A stretch of DNA of 64,000 bases, taken from the NCBI GenBank assembly GCA_944322145.1, contig CALUNW010000006.1, positions 152,014 through 216,013 on the forward strand, in the 5' to 3' direction. Position numbers and translations under genes: made by a program. The notes below the pieces were generated by a model. The model saw nothing but the letters and a program-made list of their open reading frames with translations, ran no database searches and had not been told where the DNA came from. Shown piece by piece: positions 1-7,632 of the stretch. The stretch comes from an uncultured Atopobiaceae bacterium (GTDB taxonomy: Bacteria; Actinomycetota; Coriobacteriia; Coriobacteriales; Atopobiaceae). Position 1 is the stretch's first letter; each line of letters begins with the position of its first letter.

Positions 1-726
1 AGCATCAGCCTCGCCGGGTCGCTCGGCGGCAGCGAGGGGTCCGGCTGGTATGCCGCCCACAGCATCGACCTGCGCTGCGAGGGAGCCAACATCGACCGCA
101 TCGACTACGCGATCGAGGGGGAGTTCGTGAGCCCCGAGGGACAGCCGGACGAGGGCTTCGCCGGCAACGCGGTGTGGTTCGACGCGCAGTACAGCCGGCC
201 CTACGAGCTGGGCGAGGGCGAGGCCTACCCCGATCACGGCGGAGCGGGCGCGGGCTTCAGCGTCTCCTACGAGGAGCAGCAGGCCGACGAGGAGAGCTTC
301 AACCGCCAGGTCTGGACGAGCTTTCCGACCGACGACGAGATTCGCGAGGCGCGCGCCGCGAAGGACGCCCTGCCGATTGACGCGGCCTCGCTCGACGAAG
401 AGGTGGCGCGCTGGGAGGCGCTCAACAGGTTCCGCTTTGTCCTCGAGCGGAGAAGCGCGGACATCCTTGCCCAGACCACGCTCGTGATGACGGTCACCTT
501 TGCCGACGGGAGCGAGCAGGTCAAGCGCTACCGCATCTCCCCGAGCGAGGACTTCGACGAGACGTATCAGGGCTATCTCGACTCCCAGGCGCGCAACGGC
601 GCGATCCTCAGCTATTACCGCGACGTCGAGCCCAAGCCCGAGGAATACCTCGAGGCACAGGAGGCGACCGACGGGCTCTACGCCAACTGGCCCGATCTCT
701 ACACCATCACCGAGGTCACGGAGTAA
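1..726 (+). CDS. C-terminal part of an unknown protein (5' end outside window)
   Basis: An open frame runs from base 1 to a TAA at 724-726, so the gene starts upstream of the window; the first ATG in frame is only at residue 43 and is not a convincing start. About 241 residues are visible. They are acidic and rich in Glu, Asp, Tyr and Gly, with stretches such as FVLERRSADILAQTTLVMTV and VKRYRISPSEDF that look like beta strands of an extracytoplasmic domain. Whether it had a signal peptide or membrane anchor cannot be seen. I do not recognise the family. It converges with the malic enzyme gene and a hairpin separates them. Confidence 0.8.
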   Translation, partial: SISLAGSLGGSEGSGWYAAHSIDLRCEGANIDRIDYAIEGEFVSPEGQPDEGFAGNAVWFDAQYSRPYELGEGEAYPDHGGAGAGFSVSYEEQQADEESFNRQVWTSFPTDDEIREARAAKDALPIDAASLDEEVARWEALNRFRFVLERRSADILAQTTLVMTVTFADGSEQVKRYRISPSEDFDETYQGYLDSQARNGAILSYYRDVEPKPEEYLEAQEATDGLYANWPDLYTITEVTE

Positions 727-732
727 ACGAGA

Positions 733-771
733 CCGCCCCGACGTCCTTCTCGCAAAGAAACGTCGGGGCGG
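733..771. terminator. Bidirectional terminator-like hairpin
   Basis: A perfect 12-bp stem (CCGCCCCGACGT / ACGTCGGGGCGG) closes a 15-base loop containing CCTTCTCG. It lies seven bases after the stop of the plus-strand gene and before the stop of the minus-strand malic enzyme gene. There is no clear T tract on either side. The loop carries one copy of the GTYCTTCTCG motif discussed in the findings. Confidence 0.6.
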
Positions 772-776
772 CGAAA

Positions 777-805
777 TGATGAAAAGGGACTGTCCCTTTT
801 CATCA
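777..805. repeat. REP-like palindrome, TGATGAAAAGGGA type
   Basis: 29-base perfect palindrome with the core GGGACTGTCCC; ends are TGATGA and TCATCA. The last three bases (803-805) are, on the minus strand, the TGA stop codon of the malic enzyme gene. Same type as the copies at 16822 and 50191. Confidence 0.85.
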
Positions 806-1981
806 CAGGCGGGCGACGCCGGAGGTGCGGGCGGCCTCGGCCACGGCGGCGGCGACGGCGGGCGCCACGCGCTCGTCGAAGGCGCCGGGGATGATGTAGT
901 CGGCGGCGCGGTGCTCGTCGTCGACGAGGCCGGCGATCGCGTAGGCCGCGGCCTCCATCATGTCGTCGTTGATGTCCGAGGCGCGCACGTCGAGGGCGCC
1001 GCGGAAGATGCCCGGGAACGCGAGCACGTTGTTGATCTGGTTGGGGAAGTCGGAGCGGCCCGTGGCGGCCACGGCGGCCCCGGCGGCCAGCGCCTCGTCC
1101 GGCATGATCTCCGGCACGGGGTTGGCGCAGGCGAAGACGATCGGGTCGGCTGCCATCGTGCGGACCATGTCCTGGGTGAGCACGCCCGGGGCCGACACGC
1201 CCACGAAGACGTCGGCGCCGCGCACGGCGTCGGCGAGGCTGCCCTTCACGCCCTCGCGGTTGGTCCACGTGGCGATCTCGGCCTTCTCGGGGTTGAGGCC
1301 CTCGCGGCCCTCGTAGATGGCGCCCGTGCGGTCGCAGATGATGACGTCCTTCACGCCCATGCGCTGCATGAGCTTGGCGATGGAGATGCCCGCGGCGCCG
1401 GCGCCGGAGAAGACCACGCGCACGTCGGAGAGCTCGCGTCCCGTGAGGCGGCACGCGTTGATGAGCGCGGCGCAGGTCACCACGGCCGTGCCGTGCTGGT
1501 CGTCGTGGAAGACGGGGATGTCGCAGGACTCCTTGAGGCGGCGCTCGATCTCGAAGCAGCGCGGCGCGGAGATGTCCTCCAGGTTGATGCCGCCGAAGCT
1601 GCCGGCGATGAGCTCGACGGTGCGGACGATCTCGTCCACGTCCTTGGAGCGCACGCACAGCGGGAACGCATCGACGTCGGCGAAGGTCTTGAACAGGGCG
1701 CACTTGCCCTCCATGACCGGCATGCCCGCCTCGGGGCCGATGTCGCCCAGCCCCAGCACCGCGGTGCCGTCCGTGACCACGGCCACCAGGTTGCCGCGGC
1801 GGGTGTAGGTGTAGGAGTCGTCCACGTTCTCGGAGATCTTGAGGCACGGCTCGGCGACGCCCGGCGTGTAGGCCACGGCCAGCTCCTCGGGGCTGGTGAT
1901 CGGCGCGCGGGTGATCACCTCGATCTTGCCCTGCCACTCGCGGTGCTTGTCGAGCGCGTACTGCTTGGCGTCCTCAGCCAT
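803..1981 (-). CDS. NAD(P)-dependent malic enzyme
   Basis: Oxidatively decarboxylates L-malate to pyruvate with NAD(P)+, a cytoplasmic link between C4 acids and pyruvate. The 392 residues match the short bacterial form. Visible are the AVAYTPGVAEPC segment with the catalytic Tyr38, EGKCALFK with Lys93, the malic signature DDQHGTA at 160-166, and the Rossmann motif GAGAAG at 193-198. The ATG at 1981 is chosen because GGGAG precedes it at good spacing; the open frame extends to 2083 but that extension has no malic-enzyme character. A GGTTCTTATCGCC string lies in the leader near 2024-2036. Its stop codon is the last triplet of a REP element. Cofactor preference cannot be told from sequence here. 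Confidence 0.95.
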   Translation of the reverse strand: MAEDAKQYALDKHREWQGKIEVITRAPITSPEELAVAYTPGVAEPCLKISENVDDSYTYTRRGNLVAVVTDGTAVLGLGDIGPEAGMPVMEGKCALFKTFADVDAFPLCVRSKDVDEIVRTVELIAGSFGGINLEDISAPRCFEIERRLKESCDIPVFHDDQHGTAVVTCAALINACRLTGRELSDVRVVFSGAGAAGISIAKLMQRMGVKDVIICDRTGAIYEGREGLNPEKAEIATWTNREGVKGSLADAVRGADVFVGVSAPGVLTQDMVRTMAADPIVFACANPVPEIMPDEALAAGAAVAATGRSDFPNQINNVLAFPGIFRGALDVRASDINDDMMEAAAYAIAGLVDDEHRAADYIIPGAFDERVAPAVAAAVAEAARTSGVARL

Positions 1982-2108
1982 GGAAACTCCCATCTCACGG
2001 GGCCGGTCGTGCTCCGGCCGTCTTGGCGATAAGAACCATGTGCAAGTGTACTCATTTTGGAGGCTTGCCGAGCGCTCGAACAAGCGCGGTTAACGTGCTC
2101 GCGCACCG

Positions 2109-2184
2109 TTCGTTCACCGCGCTCAAACGACCAAATATTGAGGCAGTCGGAGCCAAATTTGGTCGTTTGAGCGCGGTGAACGAA
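2109..2184. repeat. Long perfect hairpin: 28-bp stem, 20-base loop
   Basis: Arms 2109-2136 and 2157-2184 are exact reverse complements (begin TTCGTTCACCGCGCTCAAAC). It lies between the start of the malic enzyme gene and the end of the NlpC-like gene, both on the minus strand. There is no T tract after it on the minus strand, so it is not a standard terminator. It does not carry the REP core. A GTTCTTCTCG copy on the minus strand (2209-2218) sits just beyond it. Confidence 0.7.
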
Positions 2185-2248
2185 GCGGGGCAGCAAGTGC
2201 GCAGACGGCGAGAAGAACCGCGCGGCGGCAACGTCGCCGGAGCAACCC

Positions 2249-2764
2249 TCACGCGAGCGAAATCGCGCCAATCCAGCCCCAGCGCGGCTCGGACGCCACG
2301 CCATACGATGAGAGCCAGAGCTCGAGAGGCACCCGGCGCACGCAGCCGTCCACACAGTCCATGACCACGTTGTCTCCCACGTAGAGACCCACGTGCCCGT
2401 AGTCCCAGCCGCCCGCACCATACGGATCGCGCCCCACGGCGACGATCATCCCCACCAGCAGGTCGCGCGTGTCCGTGAGGTGGCAGAACCCGTCGTAGAG
2501 CGCTCGCGCGTCGCCGCTCACGTAGCCCATGCCCAGCCTGGAGAACGCGCGCTCCACCCACGCCGCGCAGAGGTCCTCCCCCATCGGCGCCGTCCCGTGC
2601 GCGCACTCGACGAGCCGTCGCTGCGGCGCGCCGGCGTCCATGAGCGCCTGCGGCTCATGACCCGCCGGCACTTCTCGCCAGGCGGGAAATCCAAAGATCG
2701 TGGTGACGCCGTCGGCCGCCAGAAGGCCGCGCGCGGACAGCGCCGCAAGAAGCCGCTCCCTCAC
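2249..2764 (-). CDS. NlpC/P60-like cysteine hydrolase
   Basis: 171 residues. The sequence has the two landmarks of the NlpC/P60 (or related papain-like amidase) fold: a Cys at the start of a helix (DLCAAWVERAFSRLG) and a later His in a strand (YGHVGLYVGDNVVMD). Such enzymes cut D-Glu-meso-DAP bonds or related amides in peptidoglycan. No signal peptide or binding domain is seen, so it may act inside the cell or on other amides. The start is a GTG at 2764, preceded by GGAGGGAGG. It is divergent from galE, with a REP element in between. The family assignment rests on these motifs only. Confidence 0.7.
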   Translation of the reverse strand: MRERLLAALSARGLLAADGVTTIFGFPAWREVPAGHEPQALMDAGAPQRRLVECAHGTAPMGEDLCAAWVERAFSRLGMGYVSGDARALYDGFCHLTDTRDLLVGMIVAVGRDPYGAGGWDYGHVGLYVGDNVVMDCVDGCVRRVPLELWLSSYGVASEPRWGWIGAISLA

Positions 2765-2780
2765 CGCACCTCCCTCCGGT

Positions 2781-2811
2781 GAGTCAAAAGGGGTCTGTCC
2801 CCTTTTGACTC
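2781..2811. repeat. REP-like palindrome, AAAAGGGG type, in a divergent promoter region
   Basis: Arms GAGTCAAAAGGGG and CCCCTTTTGACTC flank TCTGT. The element lies between the divergent NlpC-like and galE genes, next to the GTG-start RBS of the former. Its right end supplies TTGACT upstream of galE. Confidence 0.85.
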
Positions 2812-2832
2812 TACGGCAGCGGGAGACCGACG

Positions 2833-2838
2833 TATACT
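2833..2838 (+). promoter_or_regulatory. Candidate -10 box of galE
   Basis: TATACT lies 50 bases upstream of the galE ATG. The nearest TTGACT (edge of the REP element) is 22 bases away, too far for a normal -35, so only the -10 is proposed. Confidence 0.35.
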
Positions 2839-2888
2839 TGAAACTTAGGGGGAAACAGTCAGGAAGACGCTACAACGAAAGGACTTCC

Positions 2889-3944
2889 ATGAGCGAGAAG
2901 ATCGCACCCCAGGACACCTGTGTGCTTGTGACGGGCGGCGCCGGCTTCATCGGCAGCCACACCGTCGTTGAGCTGCTTACGGGCGGCTATCAGGTCGTCA
3001 TCGTCGACGACCTCTCCAACGCCTCCCCCAAGGTCATGGACCGCATCAAGACCATCGTCGGCGACGAGGCCGCAGCAAACCTCACCTTCTACGAGGCCGA
3101 CGTCAACGACCGCGCCGCGCTCGCCAAGATCTTTGACGCCCACCACCCGAGCCGTGTCATCCACTTTGCTGGCTACAAGGCCGTGGGCGAGTCCGTGAGC
3201 AAGCCGGTCGAGTACTACAGCAACAACATCGGCAACACCCTCACGCTCGTGGACGTCATGCGCGAGCACGGCTGCAAGTCGATCATCTTCTCCAGCTCCG
3301 CCACCGTCTACGGCGACCCGGACTCCCTGCCGCTCACCGAGGAGAGCCCCAAGAAGCCGGCGACCAACCCCTATGGCTGGACCAAGTGGATGATCGAGCA
3401 GATCCTCACCGACCTCCACACCGCCGACCCGGAGTGGAACGTCGTGCTGCTGCGCTACTTCAACCCCATCGGCGCGCACCCCTCGGGCCTCATGGGCGAA
3501 GACCCCAAGGGCATCCCCAACAACCTCGTGCCCTACGTCGCGCAGACTGCCATCGGCAAGCGCGACGCCGTCCACGTCTTTGGCAACGACTACGACACGC
3601 CCGACGGCACCGGCGTGCGCGACTACATCCACGTCTGCGACCTCGCGTCCGGCCACGTCGCGGCGCTCTCCTGGATGAACGGCCGCACCGGCGTCGAGAT
3701 CTTCAACCTCGGCACCGGCACGGGCACCTCGGTGCTCCAGATCATCGAGGCGTTCTCCAAGGCGTGCGGCCACGAGATTCCCTACGTCGTGGACCCGCGC
3801 CGCCCCGGCGACGTCACCGCCAACTACGCCGACTGCACCAAGGCGCGCGAGCTCATGGGCTGGGAGGCCAAGTTCGACGTCGAGGACATGTGCCGCGACT
3901 CCTGGAACTGGCAGTCCCACAACCCCGACGGCTACGAGGGCTAA
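2889..3944 (+). CDS. galE: UDP-glucose 4-epimerase
   Basis: Interconverts UDP-glucose and UDP-galactose (Leloir pathway and supply of UDP-Gal for envelope sugars), cytoplasmic, using tightly bound NAD+. 351 residues, the usual length of the extended short-chain dehydrogenase family. The NAD-binding GGAGFIG is at 16-22, the catalytic pair Tyr162-x3-Lys166 is in NPYGWTK, and SSSATVYG precedes it. The start at 2889 is preceded by AAAGGA; the upstream in-frame extension to 2700 crosses the REP element and is not credible. It is followed after 23 bases by the polyprenyl synthase gene, probably in the same transcript. Confidence 0.96.
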   Translation: MSEKIAPQDTCVLVTGGAGFIGSHTVVELLTGGYQVVIVDDLSNASPKVMDRIKTIVGDEAAANLTFYEADVNDRAALAKIFDAHHPSRVIHFAGYKAVGESVSKPVEYYSNNIGNTLTLVDVMREHGCKSIIFSSSATVYGDPDSLPLTEESPKKPATNPYGWTKWMIEQILTDLHTADPEWNVVLLRYFNPIGAHPSGLMGEDPKGIPNNLVPYVAQTAIGKRDAVHVFGNDYDTPDGTGVRDYIHVCDLASGHVAALSWMNGRTGVEIFNLGTGTGTSVLQIIEAFSKACGHEIPYVVDPRRPGDVTANYADCTKARELMGWEAKFDVEDMCRDSWNWQSHNPDGYEG

Positions 3945-3967
3945 GGGAAGGCAAAGCGAGAAGGACC

Positions 3968-5011
3968 ATGGAAGAGCTCTTCGTCACCTACCTCAAGGAG
4001 CGCCTGTCCCTCGTCGAGGGCGCGCTTGCGGACGCGGCGGCCGCGCCGCTTACTGACGGCGCGGCCCGCGACGACCTTGACCGCTATCTCTACGGCCCGC
4101 TCGAGCGCTTCACCGCCTCGGGCGGCAAGCGCGTCCGGCCCGTGCTCGCGCTTCTCGGGGCCGAGGCGGTGGGGGGCCGCGCCGAGGACGCGCTCTCGTG
4201 CGCGGTGGCGGTAGAGCTCTTCCAGAGCGCCGCCCTCATCCACGACGACATCGCCGACGAGGGCGAGCTTCGGCGCGGCGAGCCGTGCCTGCACCGCGTC
4301 GAGGGCGAGGGCCTTGCCATCAACGCCGGCGACCTCGCCCTCACCCAGGTCTTCGAGGTTCTTCTCGCCGACGAGGGACTTGTCGCGGAGCGCAAGGTCC
4401 GCGTCATGGGCGAGATCGCCCGCATGGAGCGTCACACCCTCGAGGGCCAGGCGCTCGACCTGGGATGGGTGCGCGACGGTCGCTGGGACCTCACGACCGA
4501 CGACTACCTCTACATGGTTCGGAGCAAGACCGCCTGGTATTCCGCCGCAGTCCCGCTCTACGTGGGCGCCCTCGCGGCGGGCGCGTCCGAGGAGGCCGCT
4601 CGGGACCTGCTCGAGCTGGGGCTCTCTGCGGGCGTTGCCTTCCAGCTTCAGGACGACCTGCTCAATCTCGTGGGCGATGCGGCGGCGCAGGGCAAGGACT
4701 TCCGCTCGGACGTCACCGAGGGCAAGCGCACGCTCGCCGTCGTCTGGGCGCTCGAGCATCTTGACGCGGCAGATCGCGCCGAGCTTGTGGGCCTTCTCGA
4801 CGCGCACTCCGCCGCGCCCGCCGACCTCGAGCGCGCCGTGCGCCTCATCGAGCTCGGCGGGGGCATCGAGAGGTGCCGCGCGCTGGCTCGCGAGCTCGCC
4901 GCGGACGCAAAGCGTCAGGCGGACGCGCTCCTCGAGGCCGGTCACATCTCGGTTGAGGCTCGCGACCTGCTAGTCTCTATGGCAGACTTCTTCGTGGAGC
5001 GCGCGGGCTGA
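3968..5011 (+). CDS. Polyprenyl diphosphate synthase
   Basis: Condenses isopentenyl diphosphate with an allylic diphosphate to make C15 or longer isoprenoids (quinone side chains or cell-wall lipid carrier precursors). 347 residues. It shows GGKRVRP near residue 52, the first aspartate-rich motif DDIAD at 93-97, and the second as DDLLN starting at 229, followed by GKRTLAVVWAL. The second motif ends in Asn rather than the classical DDxxD, which is common in the family. Chain length cannot be predicted here. The ATG at 3968 is preceded by AAGGA, which is part of a CGAGAAGGAC motif copy. Confidence 0.9.
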   Translation: MEELFVTYLKERLSLVEGALADAAAAPLTDGAARDDLDRYLYGPLERFTASGGKRVRPVLALLGAEAVGGRAEDALSCAVAVELFQSAALIHDDIADEGELRRGEPCLHRVEGEGLAINAGDLALTQVFEVLLADEGLVAERKVRVMGEIARMERHTLEGQALDLGWVRDGRWDLTTDDYLYMVRSKTAWYSAAVPLYVGALAAGASEEAARDLLELGLSAGVAFQLQDDLLNLVGDAAAQGKDFRSDVTEGKRTLAVVWALEHLDAADRAELVGLLDAHSAAPADLERAVRLIELGGGIERCRALARELAADAKRQADALLEAGHISVEARDLLVSMADFFVERAG

Positions 5012-5046
5012 CGTCCGCGCCCACCTCACGTACGCAAGGAGAGGCA

Positions 5047-5958
5047 ATGGAAACGATTCTGGAGGGCGCTCGCGGCGCCGCGGTCGAGGACATTCAGGAG
5101 CGCCTGGAATCGCTCGGCTACGAGATCGACGCTGCTGAGACGAAGGATGCGAGCTTTGGGCCGTCCACCGGGACCGCCGTCGCGCGCTTCCGCCTCGACC
5201 ACGGGCTCTCGCTCGGCAAGGAGGTCGACGCCCCCACGTGGATCGCCCTCGTCGACGAGTGCTACCAGCTCGGCGACCGCACCCTCTACCTGCGCCTCCC
5301 CAACTACCACGGCAACGACGTGCGCCAGCTCCAGGAGCGCCTCAACATCCTGGGCTTCTCGTGCGGCGAGCCGGACGGCGTCTACGGCGTGCACACCGAG
5401 GCGGCCGTCAAGCTCTTCCAGGAGAGCATCGGCGTCCTCGCCGACGGCATGGCGTTCCCGGACACCTTCGACGCCATCGAGCGTCTCAAGCACGTGTGGG
5501 CGGGCAAGCCCGCGGCGGGCCCGCACCCCATGGGCGGCATGGGCTTCGCTCGTGCCGCGAGCGTGCTGGAGACCGCGCGCATCTCCATCACTGCCGACGA
5601 TCCCATCTCGCGCAACATCGCGGGCCGCATCTGGAACCTTGCCCACGCCACGGTGGACGACTGCGGCCTCGAGCTCGTGGACAGCCGCTCCGACGCCACG
5701 ACCGGGGCCCTCGTGGAGCTCTCCACGCAGCCGCTCCCGGACAACGTGGCCTCGGGCCTCGGCAACGTCATGCTCGACGACTTTGAGACCCTTCCGATGC
5801 GCCTGCGCACCGCCATCCAGAGCTCCAGCGCCACGCCGCGCGCCGCGCGCATCGAGGTCCCTGTGGGGACCGGCGCCTTCACCATGGGCGACGCCCAGAC
5901 CTACGCCGTGCTGCTGCTCGACGCCATCTGCGCCGCCTTCGAGGGCCTCGACCTGTAA
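5047..5958 (+). CDS. Cytoplasmic-looking protein with two peptidoglycan-binding domains
   Basis: 303 residues. Two PG_binding_1-type modules are visible, about 8-66 (VEDIQERLESLGY...FGPSTGTAVARFRLDHGL) and 83-146 (VRQLQERLNILGF...YGVHTEAAVKLFQESIGV). The remaining 150 residues have the order expected of an amidase_3 domain but no metal-binding His/Glu can be seen. There is no signal peptide. This architecture recalls CwlM, the non-catalytic cytosolic regulator of MurA in mycobacteria; that link is inference. The RBS is AAGGAGAGG. The stop codon is followed directly by the long hairpin at 5962. Confidence 0.8.
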   Translation: METILEGARGAAVEDIQERLESLGYEIDAAETKDASFGPSTGTAVARFRLDHGLSLGKEVDAPTWIALVDECYQLGDRTLYLRLPNYHGNDVRQLQERLNILGFSCGEPDGVYGVHTEAAVKLFQESIGVLADGMAFPDTFDAIERLKHVWAGKPAAGPHPMGGMGFARAASVLETARISITADDPISRNIAGRIWNLAHATVDDCGLELVDSRSDATTGALVELSTQPLPDNVASGLGNVMLDDFETLPMRLRTAIQSSSATPRAARIEVPVGTGAFTMGDAQTYAVLLLDAICAAFEGLDL

Positions 5959-5961
5959 ATT

Positions 5962-6046
5962 GGGGACGTGTTTTTTCGTGCAGACCGTTTGGGACAGGTT
6001 ATGTAGAAACCTGTCCCAAACGGTCTGCACGAAAAAACACGTCCCC
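5962..6046. repeat. 39-bp perfect hairpin built inside a REP-type frame
   Basis: Arms 5962-6000 and 6008-6046 are exact reverse complements with a 7-base loop (ATGTAGA). The outer edges read AATTGGGGAC and GTCCCCTTTTGA, as in the REP elements; the inner part carries TTTGGGACAGGTT and its complement. It starts three bases after the stop of the peptidoglycan-binding protein gene. It may also stop transcription before the tRNA. Confidence 0.85.
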
Positions 6047-6076
6047 TTTTGACACAGCGAGGTCCTTCTCGATTCC

Positions 6077-6085
6077 TGATACAAT
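6077..6085 (+). promoter_or_regulatory. Candidate extended -10 promoter of tRNA-Gln
   Basis: TGATACAAT (extended -10 form TGnTACAAT) lies 16 bases before the mature tRNA. TTGACA at 6049-6054 is 25 bases away and probably too distant to serve as -35. Confidence 0.4.
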
Positions 6086-6100
6086 CTCAGACGGCGGCAC

Positions 6101-6175
6101 AGGGGTATCGTCCAATGGTTAGGACAGTGGTTTTTGGTGCCATCAATGTGGGTTCGAATCCTACTACCCCTGCCA
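6101..6175 (+). tRNA. tRNA-Gln (anticodon TTG)
   Basis: Acceptor AGGGGTA pairs with TACCCCT (6165-6171), followed by G and an encoded CCA. The D arm is GTCC/GGAC, the anticodon loop TTTTGGT gives TTG (reads CAA), and the T arm is GTGGG-TTCGAAT-CCTAC. All four arms fold. Confidence 0.95.
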
Positions 6176-6237
6176 CCCGCCGCCTTCGCGTTATCATGCT
6201 TCTGTAAAGGGGACACACGTCGCTTGGAGGCTCATCC

Positions 6238-7632
6238 ATGCCCATGACCGCGATTATCCTCGCCGCGGGCGAGGGAACGCGCATGAAGTCCCGTCACCCC
6301 AAGGTCATGCACAAGCTCCTCGACCGTCCGCTCGTCTCCTGGGTCACGCGCGCCGCGCGCGAGGCCGGGGCCGAGCGGATTATTGTTGTCGTGGGCCATG
6401 GCGCGGACGAGGTGCGGGCTCATCTCGCGAACGAAAAGGACGTCGAGTGCGTCGAGCAGACCGAGCGCCTGGGCACCGGCCACGCGACGCGCGTGGCACT
6501 CGAGGCGACCGGCGTCTGCTCGGGCCCGGTCGTCATCCTGAACGGCGACCTCCCGCTCGTCTCCCCTGAGACCGTGCGCGCATTCGCCGAGTCGGTGGAT
6601 GACGACAAGCACGCCGCCGCCATCCTCACGATGACCCCGCCCGACCCGTTTGGCTACGGCCGCGTCGAGCTCGCCGCCGACGGCACCGTCGCCCGCATCG
6701 TCGAGCAGAAGGACTGCACCGAGGAGCAGAGCGCAAGCCTGCTCGAATGCAACGCCGGCTGCTACGCCTTCGACGGGGCGCTTCTGGCAGCGCACATCGG
6801 CGAGATCGGCAACGACAACGCCCAGCACGAGTACTATCTGCCGGACATGGTCGAGATCCTGCGCGGCCACGGCCACGCCACCACCATCGTCCACTGCGAC
6901 GACTACCGCGAGGCGCTCGGCGTCAACTCTCGCGTTCAGCTCGCGGAGCTCTCCGCGCTCGCGCGCGACGCCATCAACACGCGCCTCATGGAGCAGGGCG
7001 TCACGATGCTCGACCCCGCGACCACCTGGATCGGCCCGGACGTCACCGTCGGGCGCGACACCGTCCTTCTCCCCATGACCATGCTCTGGGGCGCCACGAC
7101 CGTGGGCGAGGAGTGCGTCCTCGGCCCCAACACGCGCCTCACCGACTGCACCGTCGCCGACAACGTCTCCCTCGAGGAGACCGTGGGCGTGGACGTCACC
7201 ATCGAGAGGGACGTCACCTGCGGGCCGCGCGCCTATCTCCGCGGCGGCGCCCACGTGCTCGAGGGCGCCCATGTGGGCACGCACGTGGAGATCAAGAACT
7301 CCACGATCGGCCGCGGATCAAAGGTCCCGCACCTCTCCTACATCGGCGACTGCACCATGGGCGCCGGCGTGAACATCGGCGGCGGCTCGATCACGTGCAA
7401 CTACGACGGCGTGCACAAGAACCGCACCACCATCGGCGACAACGTCTTCGTGGGGTCCGACACGATGATGGTCGCCCCCGTCACGATCGGCGACGGGGCC
7501 CTCGTGGGCGCCAGCTCCTGCGTCGTCAAGGACGTTCCCGCGGACGCGCTCTATCTCGAGCGCGCTGACCAGCGCATTGTTGAGGGGTACGCCTCCCGGC
7601 GACTCGAGAGACTCAAGAAAGGTGATGCCTAG
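6238..7632 (+). CDS. glmU: Bifunctional GlcN-1-P acetyltransferase / GlcNAc-1-P uridyltransferase
   Basis: Makes UDP-GlcNAc from glucosamine-1-phosphate, acetyl-CoA and UTP, the last two steps of the route whose earlier enzymes GlmS and GlmM are encoded at 40-44 kb. 464 residues. The N-terminal uridyltransferase begins with LAAGEGTRM (about 8-16) and has ILNGDLPL for the metal-binding Asp. The C-terminal half, from about 250, is a left-handed beta helix of hexapeptide repeats ending with GDNVFVGSDTMMVAPVTIGD. GGAGG lies ahead of the ATG. The stop TAG is followed immediately by the prs ATG, so the two are an operon and probably translationally coupled. Confidence 0.97.
   Translation: MPMTAIILAAGEGTRMKSRHPKVMHKLLDRPLVSWVTRAAREAGAERIIVVVGHGADEVRAHLANEKDVECVEQTERLGTGHATRVALEATGVCSGPVVILNGDLPLVSPETVRAFAESVDDDKHAAAILTMTPPDPFGYGRVELAADGTVARIVEQKDCTEEQSASLLECNAGCYAFDGALLAAHIGEIGNDNAQHEYYLPDMVEILRGHGHATTIVHCDDYREALGVNSRVQLAELSALARDAINTRLMEQGVTMLDPATTWIGPDVTVGRDTVLLPMTMLWGATTVGEECVLGPNTRLTDCTVADNVSLEETVGVDVTIERDVTCGPRAYLRGGAHVLEGAHVGTHVEIKNSTIGRGSKVPHLSYIGDCTMGAGVNIGGGSITCNYDGVHKNRTTIGDNVFVGSDTMMVAPVTIGDGALVGASSCVVKDVPADALYLERADQRIVEGYASRRLERLKKGDA

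Noticed and set aside
500..2032. 510-codon open frame on the plus strand
   Set aside because: Antisense to the malic enzyme, low-complexity composition, no RBS or motif.
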